Positions 16,459 through 24,470 are shown, counted from the first letter of the stretch. The stretch is 27,502 bases of DNA from an uncultured Clostridia bacterium (GCA_934119935.1 CAKOSX010000011.1:1-27502), one strand, 5' to 3'. The notes: generated by a model from the letters alone, not told the origin. Program-made: numbers and translations.

Positions 16459-17274
16459 TTAAAATTTTACAATATCCATTTCGGAAGTAAAATTATTGTT
16501 TCCATATGGGAATATCACATACAAACTTCCGTCTTCACCCAAGAAGAAAGATTCTATGTTTTCTATATTATAAATATCACTATTTATATCTCTATTGTAT
16601 GTCTCATATCCTGTAAGTTGTATCTTATTTGCATCTTTTATTGCATTTGTTATTACATTGTTTACCTTAGAATTTAATGCATCTTGCGTAATATTTTTCT
16701 CGTTCAATGCATCATAAATGCTTACTTTCTTTTCTGTTTTCAAATTATAATTATAAGTTTCAACAATAGTTCTCTGTGCATTAGAGCCTTCTTTTAATGT
16801 TGACTTAATTATAACAGACAAAATATCACCATTAACATATCCAGTATATGAGATACTATAAATTGTATAAGCCTTCGCATTATCTATAACATCAGACGTC
16901 TTATTTGCAAAAAGCTCTTGGGTTATGCTATTGAAATCTGATGCCACTTTATTGTCTATATTAATTACAGGAATATCTATATCTAATTCATACTTATTAT
17001 CTTTTCTTGCTTCGCTACTATATGCTGTATATACAATGTTTTTACTACTATCTATCTTTTTAATACTACTAGTATCATAATCATTCAGCTCGACAACATT
17101 ATTAAACATTTGGTCAAATTCTTTTTTTAATGTTTCCTGTGATTTTTCTGTTTTTCCATTATTCGCTGTGTTACCATTACTCGGCTGTTTGCCACTTTGT
17201 AGATAAACAACTAATATTATAGATATAATACACATTGCAACTATTGCTATATACATTAATTTTCTTGAATTCAT
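16459..17274 (-). CDS. Membrane-anchored DUF4163/DUF3298-type protein (RsiV/PdaC-like ectodomain)
   Basis: This protein of about 271 residues has an N-terminal membrane anchor (about residues 5-26) and a Ser/Asn/Gly-rich linker. The extracellular part resembles the DUF4163 plus DUF3298 arrangement seen in the anti-sigma factor RsiV and the deacetylase PdaC. There is no anti-sigma or deacetylase domain, so the job is unknown; family ectodomains bind cell-wall ligands such as lysozyme. I chose ATG at 17274, preceded by GAAAGGAAA, over the in-frame TTG at 17289. It has its own promoter and lies 21 bp before topB, so the two may be cotranscribed. Confidence 0.72.
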   Translation of the reverse strand: MNSRKLMYIAIVAMCIISIILVVYLQSGKQPSNGNTANNGKTEKSQETLKKEFDQMFNNVVELNDYDTSSIKKIDSSKNIVYTAYSSEARKDNKYELDIDIPVINIDNKVASDFNSITQELFANKTSDVIDNAKAYTIYSISYTGYVNGDILSVIIKSTLKEGSNAQRTIVETYNYNLKTEKKVSIYDALNEKNITQDALNSKVNNVITNAIKDANKIQLTGYETYNRDINSDIYNIENIESFFLGEDGSLYVIFPYGNNNFTSEMDIVKF

Positions 17275-17309
17275 ACTATTTCCTTTCAAACATTGTAACT
17301 CTATAGAAA

Positions 17310-17338
17310 ATTATACTTTAAATCATTAAGAAAATCAA
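17310..17338 (-). promoter_or_regulatory. Sigma-A promoter for the RsiV-like gene
   Basis: On the minus strand TTGATT (17333-17338) and a perfect TATAAT (17310-17315) are 17 bp apart. The start point would be about 30 bases before the ATG at 17274. Confidence 0.65.
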
Positions 17339-17397
17339 GGTTGATAGGCATATTAAATTTTAGCTTTTCACAAGTTATTTTGCAAGATAAATAAAAA

Positions 17398-17436
17398 AAT
17401 TAGAAGCTGCAACAATTGTGCTTTTTACTTCTAATT
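17398..17436 (-). terminator. Terminator after the Rpn-type gene
   Basis: AATTAGAAG (17398-17406) pairs with CTTCTAATT (17428-17436), and on the minus strand the hairpin is followed by a run of T. It begins just after the stop codon at 17445. Confidence 0.7.
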
Positions 17437-17444
17437 CTTTATTT

Positions 17445-18545
17445 TTATAAATTCTCTATTTCCGTTTCACTTAATCCTGTTATTCTACTTATATCCTTTA
17501 TATTCATTTCTTCTTTAAGTCTTTTTGCGATTAGTGCTATTCCCTCTTCTCTTCCTTCTTTTCTTTGTTTTCTTATTTCTCTATTAATTATCCTTGAAGC
17601 ATTTGTCATAATCTCTTCACTCCCTTCTATATCTCTTATTTTTTCTATAAACTCATTCATTATGTTTTTATCTTCTGTTTCGCTCAATTCGTATTTTATC
17701 AATTTTTCCAATTGTAAATTATCAAACGCCTTCTTTTCTTTTTGTATGTTTATTACATCTTCTATATTTTTATATAATTCTTCTTTATTTTTAGACTTTT
17801 CTATTAACATTGCTTTAGTTATTATTAGATTATCTGCTAATAATCGTTCTTTACTAAATTCATTTACGTCTATTAAAGTATACTCCAACCAGTTTTCCGC
17901 ATATTCTTCCACTTTTTCTTCTATATCATTTATCAATAGCTTTTTCCATTTTCTTTTACCTGTGTACAGTACTATTGGTATTACCATTGGAATTCTGTAA
18001 CTTCGTTCTTTAAGTCTTTTTTTATCTACTGCAGATTCTATTATTGCATATTTATAACGCATTATTCTATATGACATTTTATAATCTACACTTGATTGGT
18101 GTTCAATTAATATAAATACATTTTTATCCTTTACTTTATATACAACATCTGCTTCTACATTACTAAATTCCGGCGTTCTAAATTCTTTTTCATATTTTTC
18201 TATATCATTTTCTACTAAATTTAAGTGCAAAAAACTATTTATAAACTCAACAGTGCTTTTTTTATCAGATAACATTTCTTTAAACATTTTATCATGTTTT
18301 TGGTTAATGTCATATTTTTCTGTCTTTTCTCTTAGAATATTTCCATCTTTTCTTCGAAATTTTTCTGTGCTTTTGGACTGAAATCCATTTAGTTTTTTAT
18401 TTTCTTTTCGTAGAATTTCTTCACATCTTTCCAGTATTTCATCTATTTTTTCTTTATTTTCTAAGTAGAAAACTCCCGTGTAGCACATAATATCTTTTCC
18501 ATCTACTGTTTTTAATCCTGATGGTACATACATTTCTTCTTTCAA
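17445..18545 (-). CDS. Rpn family PD-(D/E)XK nuclease / putative transposase
   Basis: This 366-residue protein resembles the Rpn (YhgA-like) family of recombination-promoting nucleases. The core has the opening KHDKMFKEML (about residue 98), VEADVVYKVKDKNVFILIEHQS with the Asp and Glu-x-Gln of a PD-(D/E)XK site, and MSYRIMRYKYAI. The C-terminus ends in a small helical segment (GLSETEIENL). About 95 charged residues precede the core. The start is TTG at 18545 after AGGAGG, but that site overlaps the likely transcription start; the ATG at 18533 is an alternative. Flanking genes point away from it, so it is a stand-alone unit. Family members spread by transfer. Confidence 0.85.
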   Translation of the reverse strand: MKEEMYVPSGLKTVDGKDIMCYTGVFYLENKEKIDEILERCEEILRKENKKLNGFQSKSTEKFRRKDGNILREKTEKYDINQKHDKMFKEMLSDKKSTVEFINSFLHLNLVENDIEKYEKEFRTPEFSNVEADVVYKVKDKNVFILIEHQSSVDYKMSYRIMRYKYAIIESAVDKKRLKERSYRIPMVIPIVLYTGKRKWKKLLINDIEEKVEEYAENWLEYTLIDVNEFSKERLLADNLIITKAMLIEKSKNKEELYKNIEDVINIQKEKKAFDNLQLEKLIKYELSETEDKNIMNEFIEKIRDIEGSEEIMTNASRIINREIRKQRKEGREEGIALIAKRLKEEMNIKDISRITGLSETEIENL

Positions 18546-18559
18546 TTGTCTTCCTCCTA

Positions 18560-18588
18560 ATTATACAATTATTTTACCTATTGGTCAA
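18560..18588 (-). promoter_or_regulatory. Sigma-A promoter for the Rpn-type gene
   Basis: On the minus strand TTGACC (18583-18588) and TATAAT (18560-18565) are 17 bp apart. The expected transcription start, about 7 bases on, falls inside the AGGAGG at 18553-18558. Confidence 0.55.
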
Positions 18589-18637
18589 CATTTTAAATTA
18601 ATATTACTTATTGGGTATTTTTTAAGAATTAAGTTCT

Positions 18638-18651
18638 TTCGCTATAGCGAA
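18638..18651. repeat. Perfect 14-bp palindrome in the divergent intergenic region
   Basis: TTCGCTATAGCGAA is a perfect palindrome followed on the plus strand by TTTTT. It lies in the 375-bp gap between the Rpn-type and XRE genes, which otherwise holds the Rpn promoter, the XRE promoter and dyad, and plain A/T-rich sequence. It could be a protein-binding site or a weak terminator. Confidence 0.4.
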
Positions 18652-18814
18652 TTTTTAAATAAATTTTTTTAAATACTTTTCGAAATAATTTGTATTTGAA
18701 ATTTAATAAAATTATATTATGGTTTAGAATAAAAAGCAAGTAGAATCAGTCGACAAAAATAACGTAAATTTTAAGTAAAACTGCTTTTCTCTACATATTT
18801 TACAACAACTTATT

Positions 18815-18842
18815 TTGTTCCATTTTTATTTAGCTATATAGT
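18815..18842 (+). promoter_or_regulatory. Candidate promoter of the XRE gene
   Basis: TTGTTC (18815-18820) and TATAGT (18837-18842) are 16 bp apart on the plus strand. The -10 box overlaps the left arm of the adjacent dyad, as expected if the regulator controls itself. Confidence 0.35.
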
Positions 18843-18881
18843 CAGATTATAACTATATATTAATAGTTAATATTCGACTAT
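18838..18881. promoter_or_regulatory. Imperfect dyad, likely operator for the XRE regulator
   Basis: Two 19-bp arms (18838-18856 and 18863-18881) are inverted copies matching at about 15 of 19 positions, both with ATAGTC at the outer end and AACTAT at the inner end. The site lies 40 bp before the XRE start codon. Operator function is inferred. Confidence 0.45.
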
Positions 18882-18920
18882 TATAAAATACCTAATCTAG
18901 AAGATTTTAGGAGTTTCATA

Positions 18921-19136
18921 ATGTTACAACTTAAAGATTTAAGAGAAGATCATGATTTAAAACAAGAGGATGTTGCTAAGATTTTGAATATTTTTCAAAC
19001 AAATTATAGTAAATATGAATTAGGGAAAATCAGTATTCCTATTAGTTCTCTTATCACTCTAGCAGACTTTTATAATACCCACGTCGATTATTTAATTGGT
19101 TTAACAGATGAAATAAAGTCTTACCCAAAAGCGTAA
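18921..19136 (+). CDS. Small XRE/Cro-type helix-turn-helix regulator
   Basis: This 71-residue protein is a single HTH_3 domain. LKDLREDHDLKQEDVAKIL forms helices 1-2, and the recognition helix follows in FQTNYSKYELGK. The end (LADFYNTHVDYLIGLTDE) is the usual family closing helix. There is no effector domain, so it is probably a DNA-binding repressor acting on a nearby promoter. ATG at 18921 follows AGGAG. A dyad covering its likely promoter suggests autoregulation. It is on the opposite strand to most of the window and 74 bp before the BofC-like gene. Confidence 0.9.
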   Translation: MLQLKDLREDHDLKQEDVAKILNIFQTNYSKYELGKISIPISSLITLADFYNTHVDYLIGLTDEIKSYPKA

Positions 19137-19210
19137 TTTTTTAAATTTCTTCACTCTCCTGTATATGTAAGTAAATTATGGAAATACTAGGAAAAAGGAA
19201 GGAATTTAGT

Positions 19211-19789
19211 ATGAATAAAAAATTTATTATTGCTTTAATACTTATTATAATTGCAAGTATTATAACTACTTTTGCTGTTATAATTTATAATTTAAAATCC
19301 ATTCAAAATATTGGTTATGCAAATGAAATTACTCAAAATTTGCAAGCTGTACCTCAATACACAACTGTTCCAACAAGCTATGATGAAGTAAAACTTTCTC
19401 CTAATGCAATTTTAACTTTTCTTAAACATTATGATGGATGTGGGCATACCCTAAAAGAGAAAGAAAATATAAGCACAGAAATGGCTAATATTACAAGAAA
19501 TGAGTTTTCTAAGCTTTATAGTGATTGGGAAATAAAAAATTTTACAAGCACTGACGTAGAATTATATAAAAATTTTTCAGGAAATTGTGGTGAACATTTT
19601 TTAGTGAAATCGAGTTCGGATGGATTCGTTGAAATTTATAGAATAAAAAACGATGGTACCTATGAATTGCATGAAACTACTGAAATTGCGATAAAATATT
19701 TATCGAATGATGATAGAAAAGAACTAGAAAATGGTGTAATTCTTTATGGAAAAGAAAATTTAAATTCGTATATAGAAAATTTTGAATAA
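19211..19789 (+). CDS. Membrane-anchored protein with BofC C-terminal-like domain
   Basis: The protein of about 192 residues has an N-terminal anchor (about residues 4-27) and an extracytoplasmic part. From about residue 70 it resembles the BofC C-terminal domain: an N-terminal half around YDGCGHTLKEKENIS, then VEIYRIKNDGTYELHETTEI and the end segment LENGVILYGKENLNSYIENF. In Bacillus, BofC restrains the SpoIVB protease in sigma-K signalling. Many clostridia carry related domains of unknown role, so I infer only the fold. I chose ATG at 19211 after AAGGAAGGAA, not the upstream ATG at 19178. Two Cys residues (in DGCGH and SGNCGEH) might form a disulfide. Confidence 0.65.
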   Translation: MNKKFIIALILIIIASIITTFAVIIYNLKSIQNIGYANEITQNLQAVPQYTTVPTSYDEVKLSPNAILTFLKHYDGCGHTLKEKENISTEMANITRNEFSKLYSDWEIKNFTSTDVELYKNFSGNCGEHFLVKSSSDGFVEIYRIKNDGTYELHETTEIAIKYLSNDDRKELENGVILYGKENLNSYIENFE

Positions 19790-19795
19790 TTATAT

Positions 19796-19915
19796 AACGA
19801 GTGAAAGATGTTAATTTATAAATCGAAACTGGAAGCTCGCCCTTTGAGAAGTCCGAAGGAGCTCCGACCAAGAGCGACATGTTGAGAGCTTATAAATTAA
19901 CATCTTTCACTCGTT
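19796..19915. mobile_element. 120-bp element with perfect 26-bp terminal inverted repeats (MITE-like)
   Basis: Positions 19796-19821 and 19890-19915 are perfect inverted copies of 26 bp, starting AACGAGTGAAAGATG. They flank a 68-bp core that is clearly richer in G and C than its surroundings. TAT is present directly outside both ends, a possible 3-bp target duplication, though this could be chance. No gene is inside; a minus-strand reading frame crossing it has no ribosome site. It could be a non-autonomous transposon or a structured RNA. Confidence 0.5.
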
Positions 19916-19937
19916 TATTTTTATCTATCAAAATTTT

Positions 19938-19970
19938 AAAATCGTGTTCTATTTACTAAAACACGATTTT
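19938..19970. terminator. Bidirectional terminator between the BofC-like gene and pgsA
   Basis: AAAATCGTGTT (19938-19948) pairs with AACACGATTTT (19960-19970), loop of 11. A T-rich run follows on the plus strand (TTATTATTATTTTT), and TTTT occurs on the minus side too. It serves converging genes. Confidence 0.75.
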
Positions 19971-19976
19971 TTATTA

Positions 19977-20549
19977 TTATTTTTCTATAACTTTCTTATC
20001 TGCAGTGCTTAATTCTTTCTTATTTACATATCCTTTTTGATAGAATTCTTTGAAATACATTATCAAGGCAAATATTGTTAACGCAAGTGCTACATAGTAT
20101 ATGTAAATGTCTATGTGAAATGCTAAATTAAAGTTATTTGTAATTAATGAAGCTACTATTGCGACATAAAACATTACTGTTGCAAGCTTTCCATACCATC
20201 TGCTTGATACTACAAGCTTTTTTCCATATAGGAAAGATGCTCCTGCTATCATTATTGTTTCTTTAATAAACACCACTATTAATATCCAATCTGGGATTAT
20301 TCCTGCAAATAGCAATGCTATAAGTGTAGAAATTTGTGTTGCCTTGTCGGCTAGTGGATCTATTAATTTTCCAAAGTTAGTTATAAAATTAAATTTTCTT
20401 GCAATAAAGCCGTCTAGTACATCGGTAATTCCAGAAAGTGTTAAGAATACGAATGCTGCTACATACTGATTGTTTACTATTGAGCCGAATATAAATGGTA
20501 TTAATACGAATCTACACATTGTTAGAATATTTGGTACATGTTTAAACAC
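19977..20549 (-). CDS. pgsA: CDP-diacylglycerol--glycerol-3-phosphate 3-phosphatidyltransferase
   Basis: PgsA makes phosphatidylglycerol phosphate from CDP-diacylglycerol and glycerol-3-phosphate in the membrane. The 190-residue protein has the full CDP-alcohol phosphotransferase signature, DxxDGxxARx(8)GxxxDxxxD, with Asp43, Asp46, Gly47, Ala50, Arg51, Gly60, Asp64 and Asp68. Several membrane segments follow and a charged tail closes it. The start is GTG at 20549 after GGAGGTAAAAAA. It lies 30 bp after the clpE-like gene on the same strand and may be cotranscribed. Other CDP-alcohol transferases share the signature, but length and the opening FKHVPNILTMCR favour PgsA. Confidence 0.88.
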   Translation of the reverse strand: MFKHVPNILTMCRFVLIPFIFGSIVNNQYVAAFVFLTLSGITDVLDGFIARKFNFITNFGKLIDPLADKATQISTLIALLFAGIIPDWILIVVFIKETIMIAGASFLYGKKLVVSSRWYGKLATVMFYVAIVASLITNNFNLAFHIDIYIYYVALALTIFALIMYFKEFYQKGYVNKKELSTADKKVIEK

Positions 20550-20579
20550 TTTTTTACCTCCAACTTTTTTATTTTTAGA

Positions 20580-22904
20580 TTATTGTATGTTGAATACTAA
20601 TTTATCTTGCTCTTTATCGTAATCAACCAATACTTTTTTACCATTTGTTAGTTCAGATTTTAATATCATATCAGATAGTTCATCTTCAACATATCTTTGT
20701 ATTGCACGTCTTAAAGGTCTTGCACCATATTTTAAATCTGTTCCTTTTGTTAATACATATTTCTTAGCTTCATCTGTAAGCATTAATCCAATGTTTCTGT
20801 CATTTAACACTTTCTGAGTATCAGATACCATCAGATCTACTATTTGTAGAAGTTGTTCACTTGTTAGTGAATCGAATGCTACAATTTCATCTACCCTATT
20901 CAAGAATTCCGGTCTGAATAAATCTTTTAACGCACCAAGCATTCTGTTTTTTGAGGCTTCTGATGTTCCACCAAATCCAATTGAATTTGTGTTTAAGTTT
21001 GAGCCTGCATTTGATGTCATTATTATTATTGTATTTTCAAAACTTACTGTGTTTCCTTGTGCATCTGTTAATCTACCATCATCTAACACTTGTAACAATA
21101 TATTAAATACATCATTATGTGCTTTTTCAATTTCGTCTAACAATATAATTGAATATGGATTTCTCTTTACTCTTTCAGTTAGTTGGCCTGCATCATCATA
21201 TCCTACATATCCTGGAGGCGCACCAATCAATTTTGCTGTTGAGTTGCTTTCCATGTATTCAGACATATCGAAACGAATTATAGATTTTTCACTTCCAAAC
21301 ATCTCATATGCTAATGCTTTTGCAAGTTCGGTTTTCCCTACACCTGTTGGTCCAACAAATATGAATGATGGTGGTCTTTTTGTGCTCTTTAAGCCTACTC
21401 TATTTCTTCTTATTGCTCTCGAAACTGCTTCAACAGCCTCGTTTTGACCTATTATCCTCTTATGCAAATTATCTTCTAGGTTCAGCAATTTCTTTGTTTC
21501 CTCTTCTGTAATTTTGTTTACTGGAATCTTCGTCCAGCTTTCTATTACATTTGCAATGTCTTGTGTTGTTAAATCTTTAGGTTGCATTCTCTTTTTCAGA
21601 TTATCAATCTGCTCCAATAATGAACACTCTTGGGTCTTTAGCTCTGCTGCCTTTTGATAATCTTCTGTAGAATCGGCTTGTGCAGCTTCTTCCTTTTTAG
21701 CTTGAACCTCTTTTAATTGATTGTTCAATACTTCTAAGTCATATAAATCTTTATCATTTAAGTTTATTTTTGAACAAGCTTCATCTAATATGTCGATTGC
21801 CTTGTCTGGTAAAAATCTATCATGAATATATTTCTCAGACATATTTACAATCTGTCTGATTATATCATTCGAAATTCTTACATGATGATAATCTTCATAA
21901 TATTGCTTAATTCCTTGCAATATTGAAATTGCATCTTCAACAGATGGCTCTTCTACGATTATTGGTTGAAATCTTCTCTCTAAAGCAGTATCTTTTTCGA
22001 TATACTTTCTATATTCCTTTAGCGTAGTAGTACCAATCATTTGTAGCTCGCCATTTGCAAGTGATGGTTTCAAAATATTTGCAGCATTCATAGAATGTTC
22101 TGCATCTCCTGCTCCTATAATGTTATGAATTTCATCAATTACTAAAATAATATTTCCATCATTTCTACATTCATCTATTATAGCCTTCATTCTAGCCTCA
22201 AATTGGCCTCTAAACTGTGTTCCAGCAATTACAGCTGTCATGTCTAATAGATAAACTTCTTTGTTTAAAAGTTTCGCTGGTACACTTCCGCTTGCAATTC
22301 TAAGAGCTAAGCCTTGAGCAATTGCTGTTTTTCCAACACCCGGCTCACCAATTAAACATGGATTATTTTTAGAACGTCTATTTAAAATTTGTATCATTCT
22401 TTCAATTTCCTTGTCTCTTCCAATAACTCTATCAATTTGATTATTCTTAGCCTTAACTGTTAGATTGGTTCCATAAGTGTCTAGTGCTTTTCTCTTTTTA
22501 TTTGGCTTAGTTTTCTCCTTAACCTTTTGAGTCCCACCAGATGAATAATTTGATGACTCATCTCCATTTTGCTTTATTCCAAACAATCCAGAAAAAATCG
22601 AGCCGAGAGGAACTCCTTGAGCACCCTCTATTTCACTTTCTCCGTTAATCATTTCTGAAAGTTCATCTTCATCTATATCAGCCATGTTGTCTGATAAATT
22701 CTTGAACATTGTATCTAATTTATTAGATAAATCTTGTATATCTTTATCCGATAGATTAGCCTGTTTTGCCATTGTATCTATTGGATTTATTCCCTTCTTT
22801 TTAGCACATTCGTAACATAAACCTTCAACTTCAGCTTTGCCATCTGCGCCTTGTTTATTTATAAATATTACTGCTGTGTTTTTCTTACACATTGAACATA
22901 ACAT
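20580..22904 (-). CDS. ClpE-like AAA+ chaperone/unfoldase
   Basis: This is a two-ring-domain Hsp100 ATPase of 774 residues that unfolds proteins for ClpP. An N-terminal zinc finger (Cys3, Cys6, Cys30, Cys33) replaces the Clp_N repeats, as in ClpE. The first AAA domain has GEPGVGKT (186-193) and VIDEIHNIIGAG. A UVR-like coiled coil lies at about residues 395-435. The second AAA domain has GPTGVGKT and LLDEIEKAH. An IGF tripeptide within NSIGFGGTS may be the ClpP-docking loop. The ATG at 22904 follows AGGAG. A sigma-A promoter and repeated heptads lie upstream. ClpC/MecB annotation is possible, but the zinc finger favours ClpE. Confidence 0.9.
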   Translation of the reverse strand: MLCSMCKKNTAVIFINKQGADGKAEVEGLCYECAKKKGINPIDTMAKQANLSDKDIQDLSNKLDTMFKNLSDNMADIDEDELSEMINGESEIEGAQGVPLGSIFSGLFGIKQNGDESSNYSSGGTQKVKEKTKPNKKRKALDTYGTNLTVKAKNNQIDRVIGRDKEIERMIQILNRRSKNNPCLIGEPGVGKTAIAQGLALRIASGSVPAKLLNKEVYLLDMTAVIAGTQFRGQFEARMKAIIDECRNDGNIILVIDEIHNIIGAGDAEHSMNAANILKPSLANGELQMIGTTTLKEYRKYIEKDTALERRFQPIIVEEPSVEDAISILQGIKQYYEDYHHVRISNDIIRQIVNMSEKYIHDRFLPDKAIDILDEACSKINLNDKDLYDLEVLNNQLKEVQAKKEEAAQADSTEDYQKAAELKTQECSLLEQIDNLKKRMQPKDLTTQDIANVIESWTKIPVNKITEEETKKLLNLEDNLHKRIIGQNEAVEAVSRAIRRNRVGLKSTKRPPSFIFVGPTGVGKTELAKALAYEMFGSEKSIIRFDMSEYMESNSTAKLIGAPPGYVGYDDAGQLTERVKRNPYSIILLDEIEKAHNDVFNILLQVLDDGRLTDAQGNTVSFENTIIIMTSNAGSNLNTNSIGFGGTSEASKNRMLGALKDLFRPEFLNRVDEIVAFDSLTSEQLLQIVDLMVSDTQKVLNDRNIGLMLTDEAKKYVLTKGTDLKYGARPLRRAIQRYVEDELSDMILKSELTNGKKVLVDYDKEQDKLVFNIQ

Positions 22905-22945
22905 ATATTAAAACTCCTATCTTTAATTTACTATTCAACAAGTAT

Positions 22946-22974
22946 ATAATACTATAAAATAGTCAAATAGTCAA
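22946..22974 (-). promoter_or_regulatory. Sigma-A promoter of the clpE-like gene with CtsR-like heptads
   Basis: On the minus strand TTGACT (22969-22974) and TATTAT (22946-22951) are 17 bp apart. The -35 region contains two direct AGTCAAA heptads (plus strand, 22961-22967 and 22969-22975) separated by one base. The CtsR operator has the same type of heptads but three bases between them, so the match is incomplete. Confidence 0.5.
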
Positions 22975-22983
22975 ATAAATATG

Positions 22984-23011
22984 TGCCTAAACCGAGCAAT
23001 CAGTTTAGGCA
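22984..23011 (-). terminator. Probable terminator after the 159-residue gene
   Basis: A perfect 9-bp stem (22984-22992 with 23003-23011) with a 10-base loop follows the stop at 23029 on the minus strand. The T run after it is interrupted, so it may be leaky. Confidence 0.5.
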
Positions 23012-23028
23012 ACTTTAATTATTTTATA

Positions 23029-23508
23029 TTACTGTTCTATTTCATCATCACAATTCCAAACCGGTACTTCTCCCCAATCAATTTCCTTACTTGGCCCAGC
23101 AAAATATTCTTTAAATTGTTCTACTGCATCAGCGAAAATACATACTTCACTTATACTAATATATCTTTTATATTCGCACTTACCATAGTCATCAAACATA
23201 TCTAATAGTTCATGATATGCACCATGTATATCATCTCGTTGTAAATTATTTAGACAAAGTCTATAACAAGTCATTTCTCTTTCAGTAATTGGCCTTAGCA
23301 ATTCATATTTATACTTTTTAGGAACATCTATATTACCTAATTTCTTATGATCATAAAAGTCAGTAAATCTTCGCATATGAAATTTCAAATTCAGTAATAT
23401 ATCACACAACTCATGAATTTCTTTTTTTATATCTTCTACATTGCTTTTTTCCTGTTTTATTAATATCTTGTACTCCTGTAAACACGATTGTATGCATTCT
23501 TTTTTCAT
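23029..23508 (-). CDS. Unrecognised 159-residue protein
   Basis: I do not recognise this protein. It is predicted to be mainly helical and soluble: an N-terminal helix rich in Lys and Glu (about residues 1-45) contains two Cys residues, and further Cys residues follow in TCYRLC and GKCEYKR. The middle (RDDIHGAYHELLDMFDDYGK) looks like a helical hairpin. The tail is acidic (NCDDEIEQ). The ATG at 23508 follows AAAGGAGAAATC. It is 14 bp after the membrane protein gene upstream and shares its operon, so the two probably work together. Confidence 0.7.
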   Translation of the reverse strand: MKKECIQSCLQEYKILIKQEKSNVEDIKKEIHELCDILLNLKFHMRRFTDFYDHKKLGNIDVPKKYKYELLRPITEREMTCYRLCLNNLQRDDIHGAYHELLDMFDDYGKCEYKRYISISEVCIFADAVEQFKEYFAGPSKEIDWGEVPVWNCDDEIEQ

Positions 23509-23522
23509 GATTTCTCCTTTAT

Positions 23523-24470
23523 CTATTTCATTACAAAATATAATACCGCACTAATAAGTAATTGTATTAATAATATTATTCTTGTAACTAAATATAACTT
23601 TTCAATCTTTTTTCTTCTCTTGTCTGCATCCCATAAGTTTCCAATTTGAATTTCTGAATGTTTTTCAAAATCATCTAAATCATCAGCGTAAACTGATTTT
23701 CCTGCTGAACGACTATATCCAACATATTTTTCCCTTGGCAATAATGGTCTATAAATACCTACTATATACCAATATGAAAATATATTTCCTAATAAAATTG
23801 CAAGAAACCATTGTCCAAATACAACAACATATTTATTTGTTAAATATGTTGATATATCTATTGGTAATTTACTAGCATTTAGGCTAAGTATCGCATAAAA
23901 GATATATGATAAAATTATTCCTACTGATATGCAAAATGATTGTATTCTTAATTTTCTATGTTTTATTGTTTTGTCTAATCTTTCTTTATTATCATTTAAT
24001 ATACCAACTGCTGTGTAATAAAGATTGTTAGCTTCTCTTTCTTGATATGAAGTATGTACATATATTCTCGCTTTTGAGCCATGATTCACTATGTCCTCAA
24101 AATAAATACTTCCATTTATAGTATTAAGTCTGTCATATATAGAAGTTCTAGATGTTCCAGATTTTGAAAAGAATTGGATATCAATATGTATAATGATTTG
24201 ATCTATTTCTTTTGGGTTATTCAAATATGAAATAAACCAATTGTAGTCACTTTCTTTCATATTTTTTCCATTTTTCAAATACACAGTATATGTTACTTCT
24301 GCCTCTCCATGACGATGTTGATAATCAGTTTCTTCTAAAGCTTTCCCTTCATTTCTTTTATCTTCTTCATCAAATATCTTTAAATATCTATTTTTATACT
24401 CCTCAAAATAATCAGCAACATCAATTATTGTTTGAATAGGTATCTGTTTGTTTGCTATTTCGTCTTCCAT
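23523..24470 (-). CDS. Unrecognised membrane protein, about three transmembrane segments
   Basis: This 315-residue protein matches no family I know. Residues 1-175 are charged and soluble-looking. Around residues 58-140 there is an alternating strand pattern (EVTYTVYLKNG, IDQIIIHIDIQFF, GSIYFEDIV, ARIYVHTSY), suggesting a beta-rich or ferredoxin-like domain. Membrane segments lie at about 180-200, 216-240 and 295-313. Between the last two is a cytoplasmic-type loop. The ATG at 24470 follows GGAGGATAAC. It is the first gene of a two-gene unit adjacent to mobile-element remnants, which would fit an accessory or defence role, but nothing in the sequence proves one. Confidence 0.75.
   Translation of the reverse strand: MEDEIANKQIPIQTIIDVADYFEEYKNRYLKIFDEEDKRNEGKALEETDYQHRHGEAEVTYTVYLKNGKNMKESDYNWFISYLNNPKEIDQIIIHIDIQFFSKSGTSRTSIYDRLNTINGSIYFEDIVNHGSKARIYVHTSYQEREANNLYYTAVGILNDNKERLDKTIKHRKLRIQSFCISVGIILSYIFYAILSLNASKLPIDISTYLTNKYVVVFGQWFLAILLGNIFSYWYIVGIYRPLLPREKYVGYSRSAGKSVYADDLDDFEKHSEIQIGNLWDADKRRKKIEKLYLVTRIILLIQLLISAVLYFVMK

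Noticed and set aside
19677..19880. Minus-strand reading frame of 67 codons crossing the inverted-repeat element
   Set aside because: No ribosome site, overlaps the BofC-like gene on the other strand, and its openness comes from the element core.
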